A DNA stretch of 28,044 nucleotides, from positions 1-28,044 of the forward strand of contig CAADVN010000139.1 in assembly GCA_900752445.1 (NCBI GenBank), written 5' to 3'. The notes beneath the pieces are model-generated. The model saw nothing but the letters and a program-made list of their open reading frames with translations, was not told where the DNA came from and ran no database searches. The stretch is from an uncultured Oscillospiraceae bacterium (lineage in GTDB: Bacteria > Bacillota > Clostridia > Oscillospirales > Oscillospiraceae). A program made the position numbers and the translations under genes. Positions 1 to 7,883 of this stretch are shown piece by piece; position 1 is the first letter of the stretch, and each line of letters opens with the position of its first letter.

Positions 1-14
1 GGCGCGCCGTCCCC

Positions 15-1538
15 TTATGCTCTGAGTATCGCTATGGAATATTCCGGCAGCTCCAGGGTCTTGCCCGTGAAGCTGAGGTCTCCGCCCGCGGCGCAGAGCT
101 CGCCGGTGAGCCAGAGACCAGAAAGGCCCAGCGCCTGCATATCGAGGCTGTGCTCGTTTCTGGAGGGATTGATAACGATGACACAGCTCCCGCCCTTCCA
201 GGTCCTGCGGATGATGCAGACGTCGCCTTCGCCGCTGTCCAATACCTCGCTCTCGCCCCGGGCTATCTCCGGGTTCTCGTTGCGCAGCCGCATCGCCGCC
301 GCATAGTAGTTCAAAAGCGAGGCCCCGTCCTCCAGCTGCTCCGCCACCGGCGGCTGCGGATACTCCGCGACCGTCGTGCCCGGCGGGCAGTGGGTTATCT
401 CCGATAGGGTCGTCCAATACATGCCGAGCCGCTTGTCCGGGTCCGTCGCCGAGCCCGTCATGCCTATCTCGTCGCCGTAGTACACATAGGTCCCGCCGCG
501 CATCATGGCGAGCAGGCCCGCCGCCATCTTCTGCTTTTCCACGTCCGGGCCTATGACGCTAGCCGCCCTCGCCGTGTCGTGGTTGCTCAGAAACGGCGCC
601 GGTATCGTACTCTCCGGCAGCCGCTGCTCCAGCAGCTTCGTGACATTGCCGTAGCTCTTGCCGGGCTCCTTCACGTCCGGGCCCAGGATCTCTTCTATAT
701 ACCCGCCCTTCTGCGCCGTTGGGAAAAGGAAGAAGCTGTCGATGCCAGCCTGGCAGTAATCTGCTATGTCGTACAGATCCGTCCAGGCCTCGCCGACGAT
801 GTAGCAGTCCGGCTCTATACCCCGGGCAGTCTCGCCCAGCCAGCTGAGGAATTCCTTGTTCTTCTCAGTGTTCCCCGTATAGTAGCTCGTCACGGCGTCG
901 AGCCTGAAGCCGTCCACGCCCATGTCCTCGAGCCAGAACCGGAGTATGTCCTCGATTTCGGCCCGCACCTCGGGGTTGTCGAGGTTCAGGTCGGGCATGG
1001 TGTTGACGAAGCGGCACTCGTAGTAGGCCCCGCCGGCCTTGGCGTAGCCGTCCTGCTGCGTGTCCGACCAGTTGTACCAGCCGCGGTACGGCGAATCCTC
1101 GCCGGACTTTGCGCTCACGAACCAGGGATGCTCGTTTGAGGTGTGGTTCAACACGAGGTCGATGATTACGTCGATGCCGAGGGAGTGCGCCTTTTCGAGC
1201 ATGGCGGAGAAGTCCTCGAGCGTGCCGTACTGCGGGTCTATGTCGTAGTAGTCGGTGACGTCGTACTTGTGGTAGCTCGGCGAGGGCATTATGGGCATGA
1301 GCCAGATGCCGTTCATGCCGAGATCTGAGATGTAGTCGAGCTTTTCCGCGAGGCCGGCGAGGTCGCCTATCCTGTCCCCGTCGCTGTCGTAATAGGAGTA
1401 GACGAATACCTCGTACCAGTTGCGGTATTTGTCGTCTATGATGTTGAGCTCCGGCTCGCGCCGCTGCTCTCCGCAGGCGGAGAGCAGCATTGCGAGTATG
1501 AGGAGCAGGCCTGCGAGCCCTGCCCTTGTCTTCTTCAT
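15..1538 (-). CDS. Surface-anchored GH13 alpha-amylase lipoprotein
   Basis: This 507-aa glycoside hydrolase family 13 enzyme probably cleaves alpha-1,4-glucan outside the cell and feeds the importer encoded upstream. The N-terminus is a lipoprotein signal with lipobox LSAC and Cys22, so the product should be tethered to the outer membrane face. GH13 motifs are in order: DLVLNH (about 127-132), GFRLDAV with nucleophile Asp214, GEAW with acid/base Glu250, and SNHD with Asp321. An in-frame TTG 17 codons upstream would give a longer form, but ATG 1538 was chosen because it places the signal peptide at the N-terminus and lies 1 bp after the malG-like stop, with AAGGG upstream. It is the last gene of the operon visible here. 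Exact specificity (amylase, pullulanase or glucosidase) is not decided by the motifs. Confidence 0.93.
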   Translation of the reverse strand: MKKTRAGLAGLLLILAMLLSACGEQRREPELNIIDDKYRNWYEVFVYSYYDSDGDRIGDLAGLAEKLDYISDLGMNGIWLMPIMPSPSYHKYDVTDYYDIDPQYGTLEDFSAMLEKAHSLGIDVIIDLVLNHTSNEHPWFVSAKSGEDSPYRGWYNWSDTQQDGYAKAGGAYYECRFVNTMPDLNLDNPEVRAEIEDILRFWLEDMGVDGFRLDAVTSYYTGNTEKNKEFLSWLGETARGIEPDCYIVGEAWTDLYDIADYCQAGIDSFFLFPTAQKGGYIEEILGPDVKEPGKSYGNVTKLLEQRLPESTIPAPFLSNHDTARAASVIGPDVEKQKMAAGLLAMMRGGTYVYYGDEIGMTGSATDPDKRLGMYWTTLSEITHCPPGTTVAEYPQPPVAEQLEDGASLLNYYAAAMRLRNENPEIARGESEVLDSGEGDVCIIRRTWKGGSCVIVINPSRNEHSLDMQALGLSGLWLTGELCAAGGDLSFTGKTLELPEYSIAILRA

Positions 1539-1539
1539 A

Positions 1540-2391
1540 TCAGCCCTTGACGGCGCCGGCGGTGAGGCCGCTGACGATGTTCTTAACAAGGCAGAAGTAG
1601 AGGATTACGATGGGCACGGCTATGAACACGCTGCCCGCGGCGAAGCGCGCGAACTGGGTGTCCGGCATGGAGTAGAGGCCGACGGCGACCGTCCACATCT
1701 CGCGCTCCTTGAGCAGCAGCTTGGGCAGCAGGCAGTCGCTCCAGGGCCAGGCGAACTGCGTGAGCGCGGTGTAGACCAGCATGGGCTTCGACAGCGGCAG
1801 GGTTATCTTGGTGAAGATCTGCAGCTGGTTCGCTCCGTCGATGGTCGCGGCCTCGTGTATGGTGTAGGGTATCGAGTCGAAGTAGCCCTTCTGCACGAGG
1901 TAGCCGAGAGGCGCCGTGCAGGAGTAGTAGAAGATGAGCGACTCCAGGCTGTTGAGCAGGTTCAGCTGGCCCATGATGATATAGACCGCGGTCATACCCA
2001 TGAAGCCCGGGAACATGCCCAAAAGCAGGGTCGTCTTCCTGATGGTGTCGCGCCCCTGGAAACGGAAGCGGCTCATGACGTAGCCCGTCAGGATGGTGAG
2101 CAGGGTCCCGATGATGCAGGTCATGCTCGCTACGTACAGGGTGTTGAGGAACCAGCGCCCGTAGGGGTACAGGCCGTTCACGTCGTCGGTGAACAGGTCC
2201 ACAAAGGTCTGGGCTGAGAACTCCTTCGGGAAGAAGCCCGAGAAGGAGTGGATGTCGCCGCTCTTCGAGAAGGAGGCCGCTATGAGCCAGACGCAGGGGA
2301 AGAGGAAGATGAGCGACACGATGATGAGGATGATATAGGTGATGATATTGTCGGCGAGCCTCGCCGTCCTGATGCTGCCTTCTTTTTTCAC
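1540..2391 (-). CDS. malG: Maltodextrin ABC transporter permease, MalG type
   Basis: This is a 283-aa inner-membrane permease with about six hydrophobic segments. It carries the EAA loop that contacts the ATPase (residues 180-200, from EAATIDGA to ITLPL), as in the MalG/CUT1 family. It should form the channel with the MalF-type protein encoded just upstream. The start is GTG, overlapping the malF-like stop in a GTGA, with GGAGGAG 8 bp upstream, so translation is probably coupled. The sugar assignment comes from the two GH13 enzymes in the same operon; the permease alone would only be called a sugar transporter subunit. Confidence 0.93.
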   Translation of the reverse strand: MKKEGSIRTARLADNIITYIILIIVSLIFLFPCVWLIAASFSKSGDIHSFSGFFPKEFSAQTFVDLFTDDVNGLYPYGRWFLNTLYVASMTCIIGTLLTILTGYVMSRFRFQGRDTIRKTTLLLGMFPGFMGMTAVYIIMGQLNLLNSLESLIFYYSCTAPLGYLVQKGYFDSIPYTIHEAATIDGANQLQIFTKITLPLSKPMLVYTALTQFAWPWSDCLLPKLLLKEREMWTVAVGLYSMPDTQFARFAAGSVFIAVPIVILYFCLVKNIVSGLTAGAVKG

Positions 2392-3701
2392 TGGAACGTC
2401 TCCTCCCTCTTATAGGCCGCGGAGCGGACGTAGACGATGAGCGACAGCGTGCCGGTGATGACGAAGATGACCAGGCTGATGGCCGCGCCTATCGAATAGT
2501 AGTTGTTGCTGACTGAGAGGTTGTAGAGCCAGTTTATGAGCAGGTCCGTATCGCTGGCGAGGAAGTAGTCAGCGTAGTTGCTCTGAAGGCCCGAGCGCAG
2601 GAAGAAGTAGATGCCGAAGTTGTTGAAGTTCCCGACGAACTGGCCTATGAGCACGGGCGTTATCGAGAACACGACGAAGGGCAGGGTTATCTTGCGGAAC
2701 TGCGTGAACTTGCCCGCGCCGTCTATGGACGCCGCCTCGTAGAGCTGCGTGTCGATGTTCGAGAGTATGCCCGTGGTCATCAGCATTATGGAGGGTATGG
2801 CTATCCAGGCGTTCACGAAGAAGCCTATGCCGCGCGCCCACCACTTCGCGCTCTCGACGTTCGAGAGGAAGAAGATGGCCTCGTGGCCGTTGCTCGTGAG
2901 CAGCTGGTTGATGGGGCCGCTCTGGGAGAACATGAACTTGAAGCCCAGCATGGTGATGAAGCCCGGTATCGCATAGGCGAGTATCGGGAAGGCGCGCCAG
3001 ATCTTCGAGCCCTTGACGTTCTTCTTGTTGAGTATGAGCGCGATGGCCAGGCCGCCGAAAAAGTTGATGGAGGTCGAGACCACGGCCCAGACGACGTTCC
3101 AGCCGAGGATCTTGCCGAAGGTGCTGCCCACGTTGCCGACGCCCAGGATCTTCTGCCAGGCGGAGAGGCTCCAGCTCGCAAGCACCGGGTGCACGACCTC
3201 GCCGCCGAAGTCCGTGAAGGCGATGAGGATCATGAAGACGATGGGCAGGATGGAGAACATCGCCACGCCTATGAGCGGCAGTATGAGCGCGGAGAGATAG
3301 AACTTCCCGTCCGCCGCATAGGCGATGGACTCCCTGAAGCTGTGGGGTTTCCTGCCCTTCGCCGCCTCGCGCGAGGTGTAGAGCACATCCTTCACGTTGG
3401 AGACGTAGAGCGCTATCGTGAAGATGAGCACGACCACGGCAAACAGGCCCATTATGAGCATCTGCATGGAGTTGTCGCCCTCTATGCCCAGCCAGAGGTT
3501 CTCCTGCTGGGTGCCGAGCGTGAATATGCCGATTATGTCCTCGACGCCCCGGGCCACGAAATAGACTATGAGGCCCGCGAGGCTGAGGAGATACAAAAGT
3601 CCCTTTACTATCTGACCGTAGCAAAGCTGGCCGAGGCCCATGACGACGAAGGAGAGCTTCGCCTGCCATGAGGCCGAGCGCAGCCCGGCAGTCTTAGTCA
3701 T
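2388..3701 (-). CDS. malF: Maltodextrin ABC transporter permease, MalF type
   Basis: This 437-aa CUT1-family permease is longer than its MalG-type partner because of an N-terminal extension with extra hydrophobic segments (about 15-50 and 80-100), as in MalF proteins. The EAA loop lies at about 322-340 (EAASIDGAG to ITLPF). Translation starts at ATG 3701 with AGGGGG about 8 bp upstream. The gap to the binding-protein gene is 36 bp and the downstream permease overlaps by 4 bp. No ATPase gene is present in the operon, as in many Bacillota maltodextrin systems, where a shared MsmK/MsmX-type ATPase encoded elsewhere is used. Confidence 0.93.
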   Translation of the reverse strand: MTKTAGLRSASWQAKLSFVVMGLGQLCYGQIVKGLLYLLSLAGLIVYFVARGVEDIIGIFTLGTQQENLWLGIEGDNSMQMLIMGLFAVVVLIFTIALYVSNVKDVLYTSREAAKGRKPHSFRESIAYAADGKFYLSALILPLIGVAMFSILPIVFMILIAFTDFGGEVVHPVLASWSLSAWQKILGVGNVGSTFGKILGWNVVWAVVSTSINFFGGLAIALILNKKNVKGSKIWRAFPILAYAIPGFITMLGFKFMFSQSGPINQLLTSNGHEAIFFLSNVESAKWWARGIGFFVNAWIAIPSIMLMTTGILSNIDTQLYEAASIDGAGKFTQFRKITLPFVVFSITPVLIGQFVGNFNNFGIYFFLRSGLQSNYADYFLASDTDLLINWLYNLSVSNNYYSIGAAISLVIFVITGTLSLIVYVRSAAYKREETFQ

Positions 3702-3737
3702 TGTCGTTTCCCCCTCTGTCTTTCTAAGGACGGCGGC

Positions 3738-5222
3738 TTATGAGAGCGTGAAGATGCCGTCGTAGATCTGGCCGCATACGTTCTCGAGCCCCGCCTGGAT
3801 CTTTTCCACGGTGTCGTACTTGGTGGGCTCGCCGCGGTTGCCGGAGAGTGCGTCGGTGGCAAGCTCTACGAAAAAGCTCTCAGAGGGAGTCCAGAGCTGG
3901 CTGACCGCATTTATGGCGGGCATGATGTCCACGTTGCCGCTCTCGAGCCTGTCAAACACGGCGGCAACGGTCGAATCGGTCTCGCCTATGGTCGCGGCGG
4001 CGTCGGCGCGGGCCGGGGTGATGCCGAGCATCTCGTTGCGGAGTACAACCTGCTCGTAGTCAGCTGCAAATTTCACAAAGGCCAGGGCCGCATTCGGGCA
4101 CTTCGTATACGAGGAGATGCCATAGCCGTTCATGCCGCCCATCATCTTGGTCTCGAGCGTGAGCTCGTCCATGTTGGTTATCGTGTCCTGCCAGGCGTCG
4201 GCGGTGAGGTCGCCGGAGACCGGCAGCCTGGGCACCGCGATCATCTTGAGGTCGGCCTCGGCCTCTTCCTCAGTCCAGCCGTTATTTGTCATTTCCTTTA
4301 TGAACATGCTGCGCACGTCCGGGGTCGTGATGGTGCAGAGCATCTTGCCCTTCGCAAGATAGGCGTAGGCGGAGGAGGCGAAGTCCTTGGCCACGATCTC
4401 GGTGTTGTCCATGAGCTCGGCCCACTGCCTGATCATCCAGGCGCCCTGGGCGGCGTTGCCGGCCGCAAGACCGATGTCCTCGGCGTTCGTGTTGTTGTCG
4501 CCAAAAACGTAGCCGCCGAAGGTGAACAGATAGCCGGTCATAAAATAGGTGTCCACCAGCTCGTCGAGATAGCCGTACTCGGTCTTGCCGCCGTTCTCCT
4601 GCGTCTCTTTGCTGAAGGCGTAGAGCGCGGTATAGGTCTCAAAGAAGTCCGGGAGCCCGTTGCCGTTCACGTCCCAGTCCGTCTGCCAGTTGTCAGGCAG
4701 CATGGACTCTATGTAGTAGAGCATGCCGGTCTGGACGTTTATGGGCACGCCGCAGTAGTAGGTAGTGCCATCCACGTCGAGCGCATACGCGTTCCAGGCG
4801 CTCTCGGGGATCTGGTCGGCATAGCCGAGGCTCTCAATGGGCAGGGGCAGGATGTGCTGGTTCTCGGCGTACTGCATGATGATGTCGTTGGCCTGGTACC
4901 AGACGTCGGGGCCGTAGCCGTAGGGGCCGTCGTTGGCGAGGTCGGAGTACTGGTCGGTGTTCATGCGCTCCGCCGAGATGCCCTGGTCCGCATAGGCCTC
5001 GTTAAAGGCGTTTATGAGCGCCTCGACATAGCCCAGTTCGACGGCGGTGTCGTTCTCGAGCACCTTGACGACCGCTCCCTCTTCCAGTTCTCCCGAGAAC
5101 TTGGCCATGACCCCGTCGCTCGTGGAGCCGCCCTGCTCCTCCCTGCCGGAGCCGCAGGCAGCAAGGGCAAACACCAGCGCCAGCGCCATGACGAGCGCCG
5201 CAATGCGTTTCATCTTCTTCAT
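3738..5222 (-). CDS. malE: Maltodextrin-binding lipoprotein (extracellular solute-binding protein)
   Basis: This 494-aa protein begins with a lipoprotein signal (lipobox LAAC, Cys23) and has the architecture of family-1 extracellular solute-binding proteins. It would capture maltodextrins outside the membrane and deliver them to the two permeases encoded downstream. Residues 184-195 form a near-perfect 12-residue EF-hand-type loop: Asp184, Asn186, Asn188, Asp192 and Glu195 at positions 1, 3, 5, 9 and 12, with Gly189 at position 6. This suggests a bound calcium ion. The gene starts 5 bp after the neopullulanase stop, with AAGGAG lying inside the end of that gene. It is about 80-100 residues longer than E. 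coli MalE. Substrate is inferred from context. Confidence 0.9.
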   Translation of the reverse strand: MKKMKRIAALVMALALVFALAACGSGREEQGGSTSDGVMAKFSGELEEGAVVKVLENDTAVELGYVEALINAFNEAYADQGISAERMNTDQYSDLANDGPYGYGPDVWYQANDIIMQYAENQHILPLPIESLGYADQIPESAWNAYALDVDGTTYYCGVPINVQTGMLYYIESMLPDNWQTDWDVNGNGLPDFFETYTALYAFSKETQENGGKTEYGYLDELVDTYFMTGYLFTFGGYVFGDNNTNAEDIGLAAGNAAQGAWMIRQWAELMDNTEIVAKDFASSAYAYLAKGKMLCTITTPDVRSMFIKEMTNNGWTEEEAEADLKMIAVPRLPVSGDLTADAWQDTITNMDELTLETKMMGGMNGYGISSYTKCPNAALAFVKFAADYEQVVLRNEMLGITPARADAAATIGETDSTVAAVFDRLESGNVDIMPAINAVSQLWTPSESFFVELATDALSGNRGEPTKYDTVEKIQAGLENVCGQIYDGIFTLS

Positions 5223-5227
5223 TTTTC

Positions 5228-6901
5228 TTACATCTCCTTTTCCTTTATGACGATACCCATGGCTTCTATCGCAGTCCCGTCAGGCAGACTGCGGGCCGTT
5301 TTGGAAGGATTCAAATAGAGCGTCGCGCTCCCCTTGCCTGTAAAGCGCTCGATGGCGACCACGCCGCCGCTCTCGCTCACACGGCAGCCGCCCCTGGAGA
5401 GGCATTCCCCTTTTCTGAGCGCTGCAAGCCGCTTAACGAGCGTGTAAAGCTCCATGTCCCAGCTCGACTCGTCCCAGCGGAAGCAGCGGCGGCAATCCGG
5501 GTCGTAGCCGCCCTCCGTGCCGATCTCGTCCCCGTAGAAGACCATCGGCATGCCCGGGAAGAAGAACAGCACCGCCAGCGCCATGGCCTCGCGCCGCCTG
5601 TCGCCTCCCACCTGGCTCAGGAACCTGTCCGTGTCGTGGCTGTCCAGGAGGTTGAACATCATCTCACACGCCGGGCCGGTGTTCCGCCACAGCAGCAGGC
5701 AGAGCCTCGAGGCAAAGCCCGCCGCGTCTATCCTGTCAAAGGCCAGCAGGTCGAGGCAGGCCTTCGTCAGGCCATAGTTCATCACCCCGTCGTACATGTC
5801 CCCGCAGAGGAACTCCATCGCCCCGTGCCAGACCTCGCCGATGATGACGGCCTCGGGCTTCGCGGCCTTGACCGCTTCACGGAACCTGCGCAAAAACCGC
5901 ATCGATATCTCGTCCGACACGTCCAGCCTCCAGCCGTCAGCGCCGAACTCCTCTATCCAGTAGCGCCCGACGCGGCAGAAATAGTCGATGACCTCGTCGT
6001 TGTCGGTGTTGAGCTTGGGCATATACGGCACGTCGGCGAAGGTACGGTAGTTGCAGTCCCTGAAACTCGAGCGCTCGCCCTCTATGAAGAACCAGTCCCA
6101 GTAGGGCGACTCGCGGCCCCGGACCGAGGTGTCCGTAAAAATGGGGTTCGTATACGCGCAGTGGTTGAACACCCCGTCGAGCACGACCTTCATGCCCCGC
6201 TCGTGCGCCGCGGCTATGAGCGAGCGCAGGGCCTCGTCCCCGCCGAAGTGCTCGTCAACCTTGAAGTAGTCCTCTATGTCGTATTTGTGGTTGCTGACGG
6301 ACTTGAACACGGGCGTCATGTATATGCAGGTTACGCCCAGCTCCTCCAGATAGGGCAGCCCCTCCTCGATGCCGCGCAGATCCCCGCCCGCAAAGCTCTT
6401 CGGCGTGGGTTTCGCGCCCCATTCGAGATTGATGTAGCCCGTCTTTTCCTTCCCGGAGCCTATCCTGAACCTGTCCGGGAAAATCTGATACACTACCGCC
6501 CTGCGCACCCAGTCCGGGATCTGCATGACGTCGCTCTTATGGATATAGGGGTACTGGAAGTAGTTGAAATAGCCGAAGTCCCAGTCATAGTCCGGGGTGA
6601 CGCCCTCCTCGCAGAGATAGAGCGTCTCGTCCCCGGAGCTCAGCCTGAACACATAGGCCAGCCTCGTGTCCCCCAGCTCCAGCTCCGCGCCGAAATAGTC
6701 GTAAAGCTCGTCTGAGCGCAAAAGCTCCATGCTCCGCTCCGAACGCGGCTTCGTCGTCCATTCGAACTTGTTCTCGGCATACACGAGCACTGCGCCGTCC
6801 AGGTCCCCCCTCGCCGCGCGCAGCCTTATATACACGCTGTGCTCCGAGGTCGGAAAACAGTCCAGCGGCCTGCCCCTGTGAAGTATGGCTCTGATATCCA
6901 T
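5228..6901 (-). CDS. Cytoplasmic neopullulanase/cyclomaltodextrinase-type GH13 enzyme
   Basis: This 557-aa GH13 enzyme has no signal peptide and so should hydrolyse imported maltodextrins inside the cell. An N-terminal beta domain (about 1-125) precedes the barrel, as in neopullulanase, cyclomaltodextrinase and maltogenic amylase. Motifs in order: DGVFNH (about 242-247), MPKLNT (about 294-299, the neopullulanase-subfamily region V), GWRLDV with nucleophile Asp327, GEVW with acid/base Glu356, and DSHD with Asp423. The frame is open 73 codons further upstream, but ATG 6901 was chosen because it has GGAGG (6907-6911) at good spacing and the protein then begins with a normal family N-terminus. 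It is the first gene of the operon, divergent from the LacI-family gene. Confidence 0.92.
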   Translation of the reverse strand: MDIRAILHRGRPLDCFPTSEHSVYIRLRAARGDLDGAVLVYAENKFEWTTKPRSERSMELLRSDELYDYFGAELELGDTRLAYVFRLSSGDETLYLCEEGVTPDYDWDFGYFNYFQYPYIHKSDVMQIPDWVRRAVVYQIFPDRFRIGSGKEKTGYINLEWGAKPTPKSFAGGDLRGIEEGLPYLEELGVTCIYMTPVFKSVSNHKYDIEDYFKVDEHFGGDEALRSLIAAAHERGMKVVLDGVFNHCAYTNPIFTDTSVRGRESPYWDWFFIEGERSSFRDCNYRTFADVPYMPKLNTDNDEVIDYFCRVGRYWIEEFGADGWRLDVSDEISMRFLRRFREAVKAAKPEAVIIGEVWHGAMEFLCGDMYDGVMNYGLTKACLDLLAFDRIDAAGFASRLCLLLWRNTGPACEMMFNLLDSHDTDRFLSQVGGDRRREAMALAVLFFFPGMPMVFYGDEIGTEGGYDPDCRRCFRWDESSWDMELYTLVKRLAALRKGECLSRGGCRVSESGGVVAIERFTGKGSATLYLNPSKTARSLPDGTAIEAMGIVIKEKEM

Positions 6902-6964
6902 ACGGTCCTCCAAAATAGCCCCGCCCGATTGACAACCGGGCCTCGCTGTTGTTATTATTAGTGT
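6902..6964. promoter_or_regulatory. Divergent control region between neopullulanase and lacI-type genes
   Basis: This 63-bp space serves both genes. On the plus strand TTGACA (6929-6934) and TATTAT (6953-6958) are separated by 18 bp, a good sigma-A promoter for the regulator gene with a predicted start near 6965. On the minus strand the AT-rich block 6953-6960 reads TAATAATA and could supply a -10 for the operon, but I could not find a matching -35, so that promoter is unresolved. A 17-bp palindrome at 6924-6940 overlaps the plus-strand -35. Confidence 0.65.
6924..6940. promoter_or_regulatory. Palindromic operator candidate, CCCGATTGACAACCGGG
   Basis: The arms CCCGATTG and CAACCGGG are inverted around one central base with 7 of 8 pairs matching. 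The site covers the -35 hexamer of the regulator promoter and lies between the two divergent genes, a usual place for autoregulation and operon control. It has an odd centre rather than the central CG of most LacI-family operators, so the binding protein is an inference. Confidence 0.5.
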
Positions 6965-7825
6965 ATGGCTGATATGAACGGTAAAAAGAAAAAAGTGACC
7001 ATCAAGGACATCGCAGAGGCCTGCGGCGTCTCGACCGCTACGGTCTCCTATGTCGTCAACGGGCGGAACGACCAGAGGATAAGCCCCGAAACCTGGAAGC
7101 GCGTGCTTCACGAGGTACACATCATGGGCTATGAGTCCTCAGCCGTCGCCAAAGCCCTCGCAACAGGCAACAGCGGCAGCGTCGGCCTCTTTGCGCCGAA
7201 CGCCGCCTCCGACCCCGACGGGGCCCAGGCCTTCGCCGCCTTCGCCCTCGAGCTCATCATGCAGCTTGAAAAGCGGGGCTATGCCCTCCGCCTCATCGAC
7301 GATACCTGCGTGAGCCAGACCATCGATACCCTCGATGCCATCATCACGCTCAATATTGACCGGTTCACCTTCAGGAAGATAGGCTTCAACTGCTTCTATC
7401 CCCTCATCTGCGTGGACGGCATCGTGGACGGCCTGTTCCTGTTCTACCAGATAAACACCGACTTCGCAGCAGCAGCCGCAGCGGCGGCCAACTTCGGCAG
7501 CTGCACCTGCGCTGTGCTCAGGCCCTTCGCTGAGCCCAGGCTGAACCGCAGGGTCGAGGAATGCTTCGATCACGTCCTCTTTTTCACGGACGGATGCGAG
7601 CCCGCCGCCTTCTTCGCGGACAAGCCCGCCGATATGGCCTGTGTCGCCATGGGCGGGATGCTCGCCGCTTCGCTCGAGCGATATGCACCGGGCCGCATAC
7701 TCTCGCTCTGCCCAGGCGGCGATATTGAACTGCCCAGCCGGCGCAAGGCCGAGACCGCAGCCCAGCTCGTGTTCAACACCATCCGCCGGACAGCCGGCGG
7801 TGAACACGATATCAGGCTGCTCTAA
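6965..7825 (+). CDS. LacI-family transcriptional regulator with a short effector domain
   Basis: Residues 12-66 are a clear LacI-family helix-turn-helix and hinge: TIKDIAEACGVSTATVSYVV, then a hinge-helix segment near AVAKALATG. By position it should control the divergent maltodextrin operon. The effector domain (about 70-286) keeps patches that resemble the family fold, including a late IELPSRRKAE stretch, but the protein is 286 residues against the usual 330-345, so roughly 50 residues of the sugar-binding domain are missing or compressed. No Shine-Dalgarno precedes ATG 6965 or the alternative ATG 6974. The promoter predicts transcription starting at about 6965, so the message may be leaderless. 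A terminator follows directly. Confidence 0.85.
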   Translation: MADMNGKKKKVTIKDIAEACGVSTATVSYVVNGRNDQRISPETWKRVLHEVHIMGYESSAVAKALATGNSGSVGLFAPNAASDPDGAQAFAAFALELIMQLEKRGYALRLIDDTCVSQTIDTLDAIITLNIDRFTFRKIGFNCFYPLICVDGIVDGLFLFYQINTDFAAAAAAAANFGSCTCAVLRPFAEPRLNRRVEECFDHVLFFTDGCEPAAFFADKPADMACVAMGGMLAASLERYAPGRILSLCPGGDIELPSRRKAETAAQLVFNTIRRTAGGEHDIRLL

Positions 7826-7839
7826 ACCCTTCCGCGAGC

Positions 7840-7876
7840 ACGGCGGGGGAGCTTTTAAGGCTCCCTCGCCGTTTTT
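7840..7876 (+). terminator. Rho-independent terminator after the LacI-family gene
   Basis: A 13-bp stem (ACGGCGGGGGAGC at 7840-7852 with 7860-7872, one G-U pair) with a short loop is followed by a run of T (7872-7876). It sits 14 bp after the regulator stop and shortly before the stop of the convergent lipoprotein gene. The T run favours the plus direction. Confidence 0.85.
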
Positions 7877-7883
7877 ATCCCTC

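Noticed and set aside
6902..7120. Longer 630-codon form of the neopullulanase
   Set aside because: It would overlap the LacI-family gene and its promoter; ATG 6901 has a good GGAGG and a normal start for the family.
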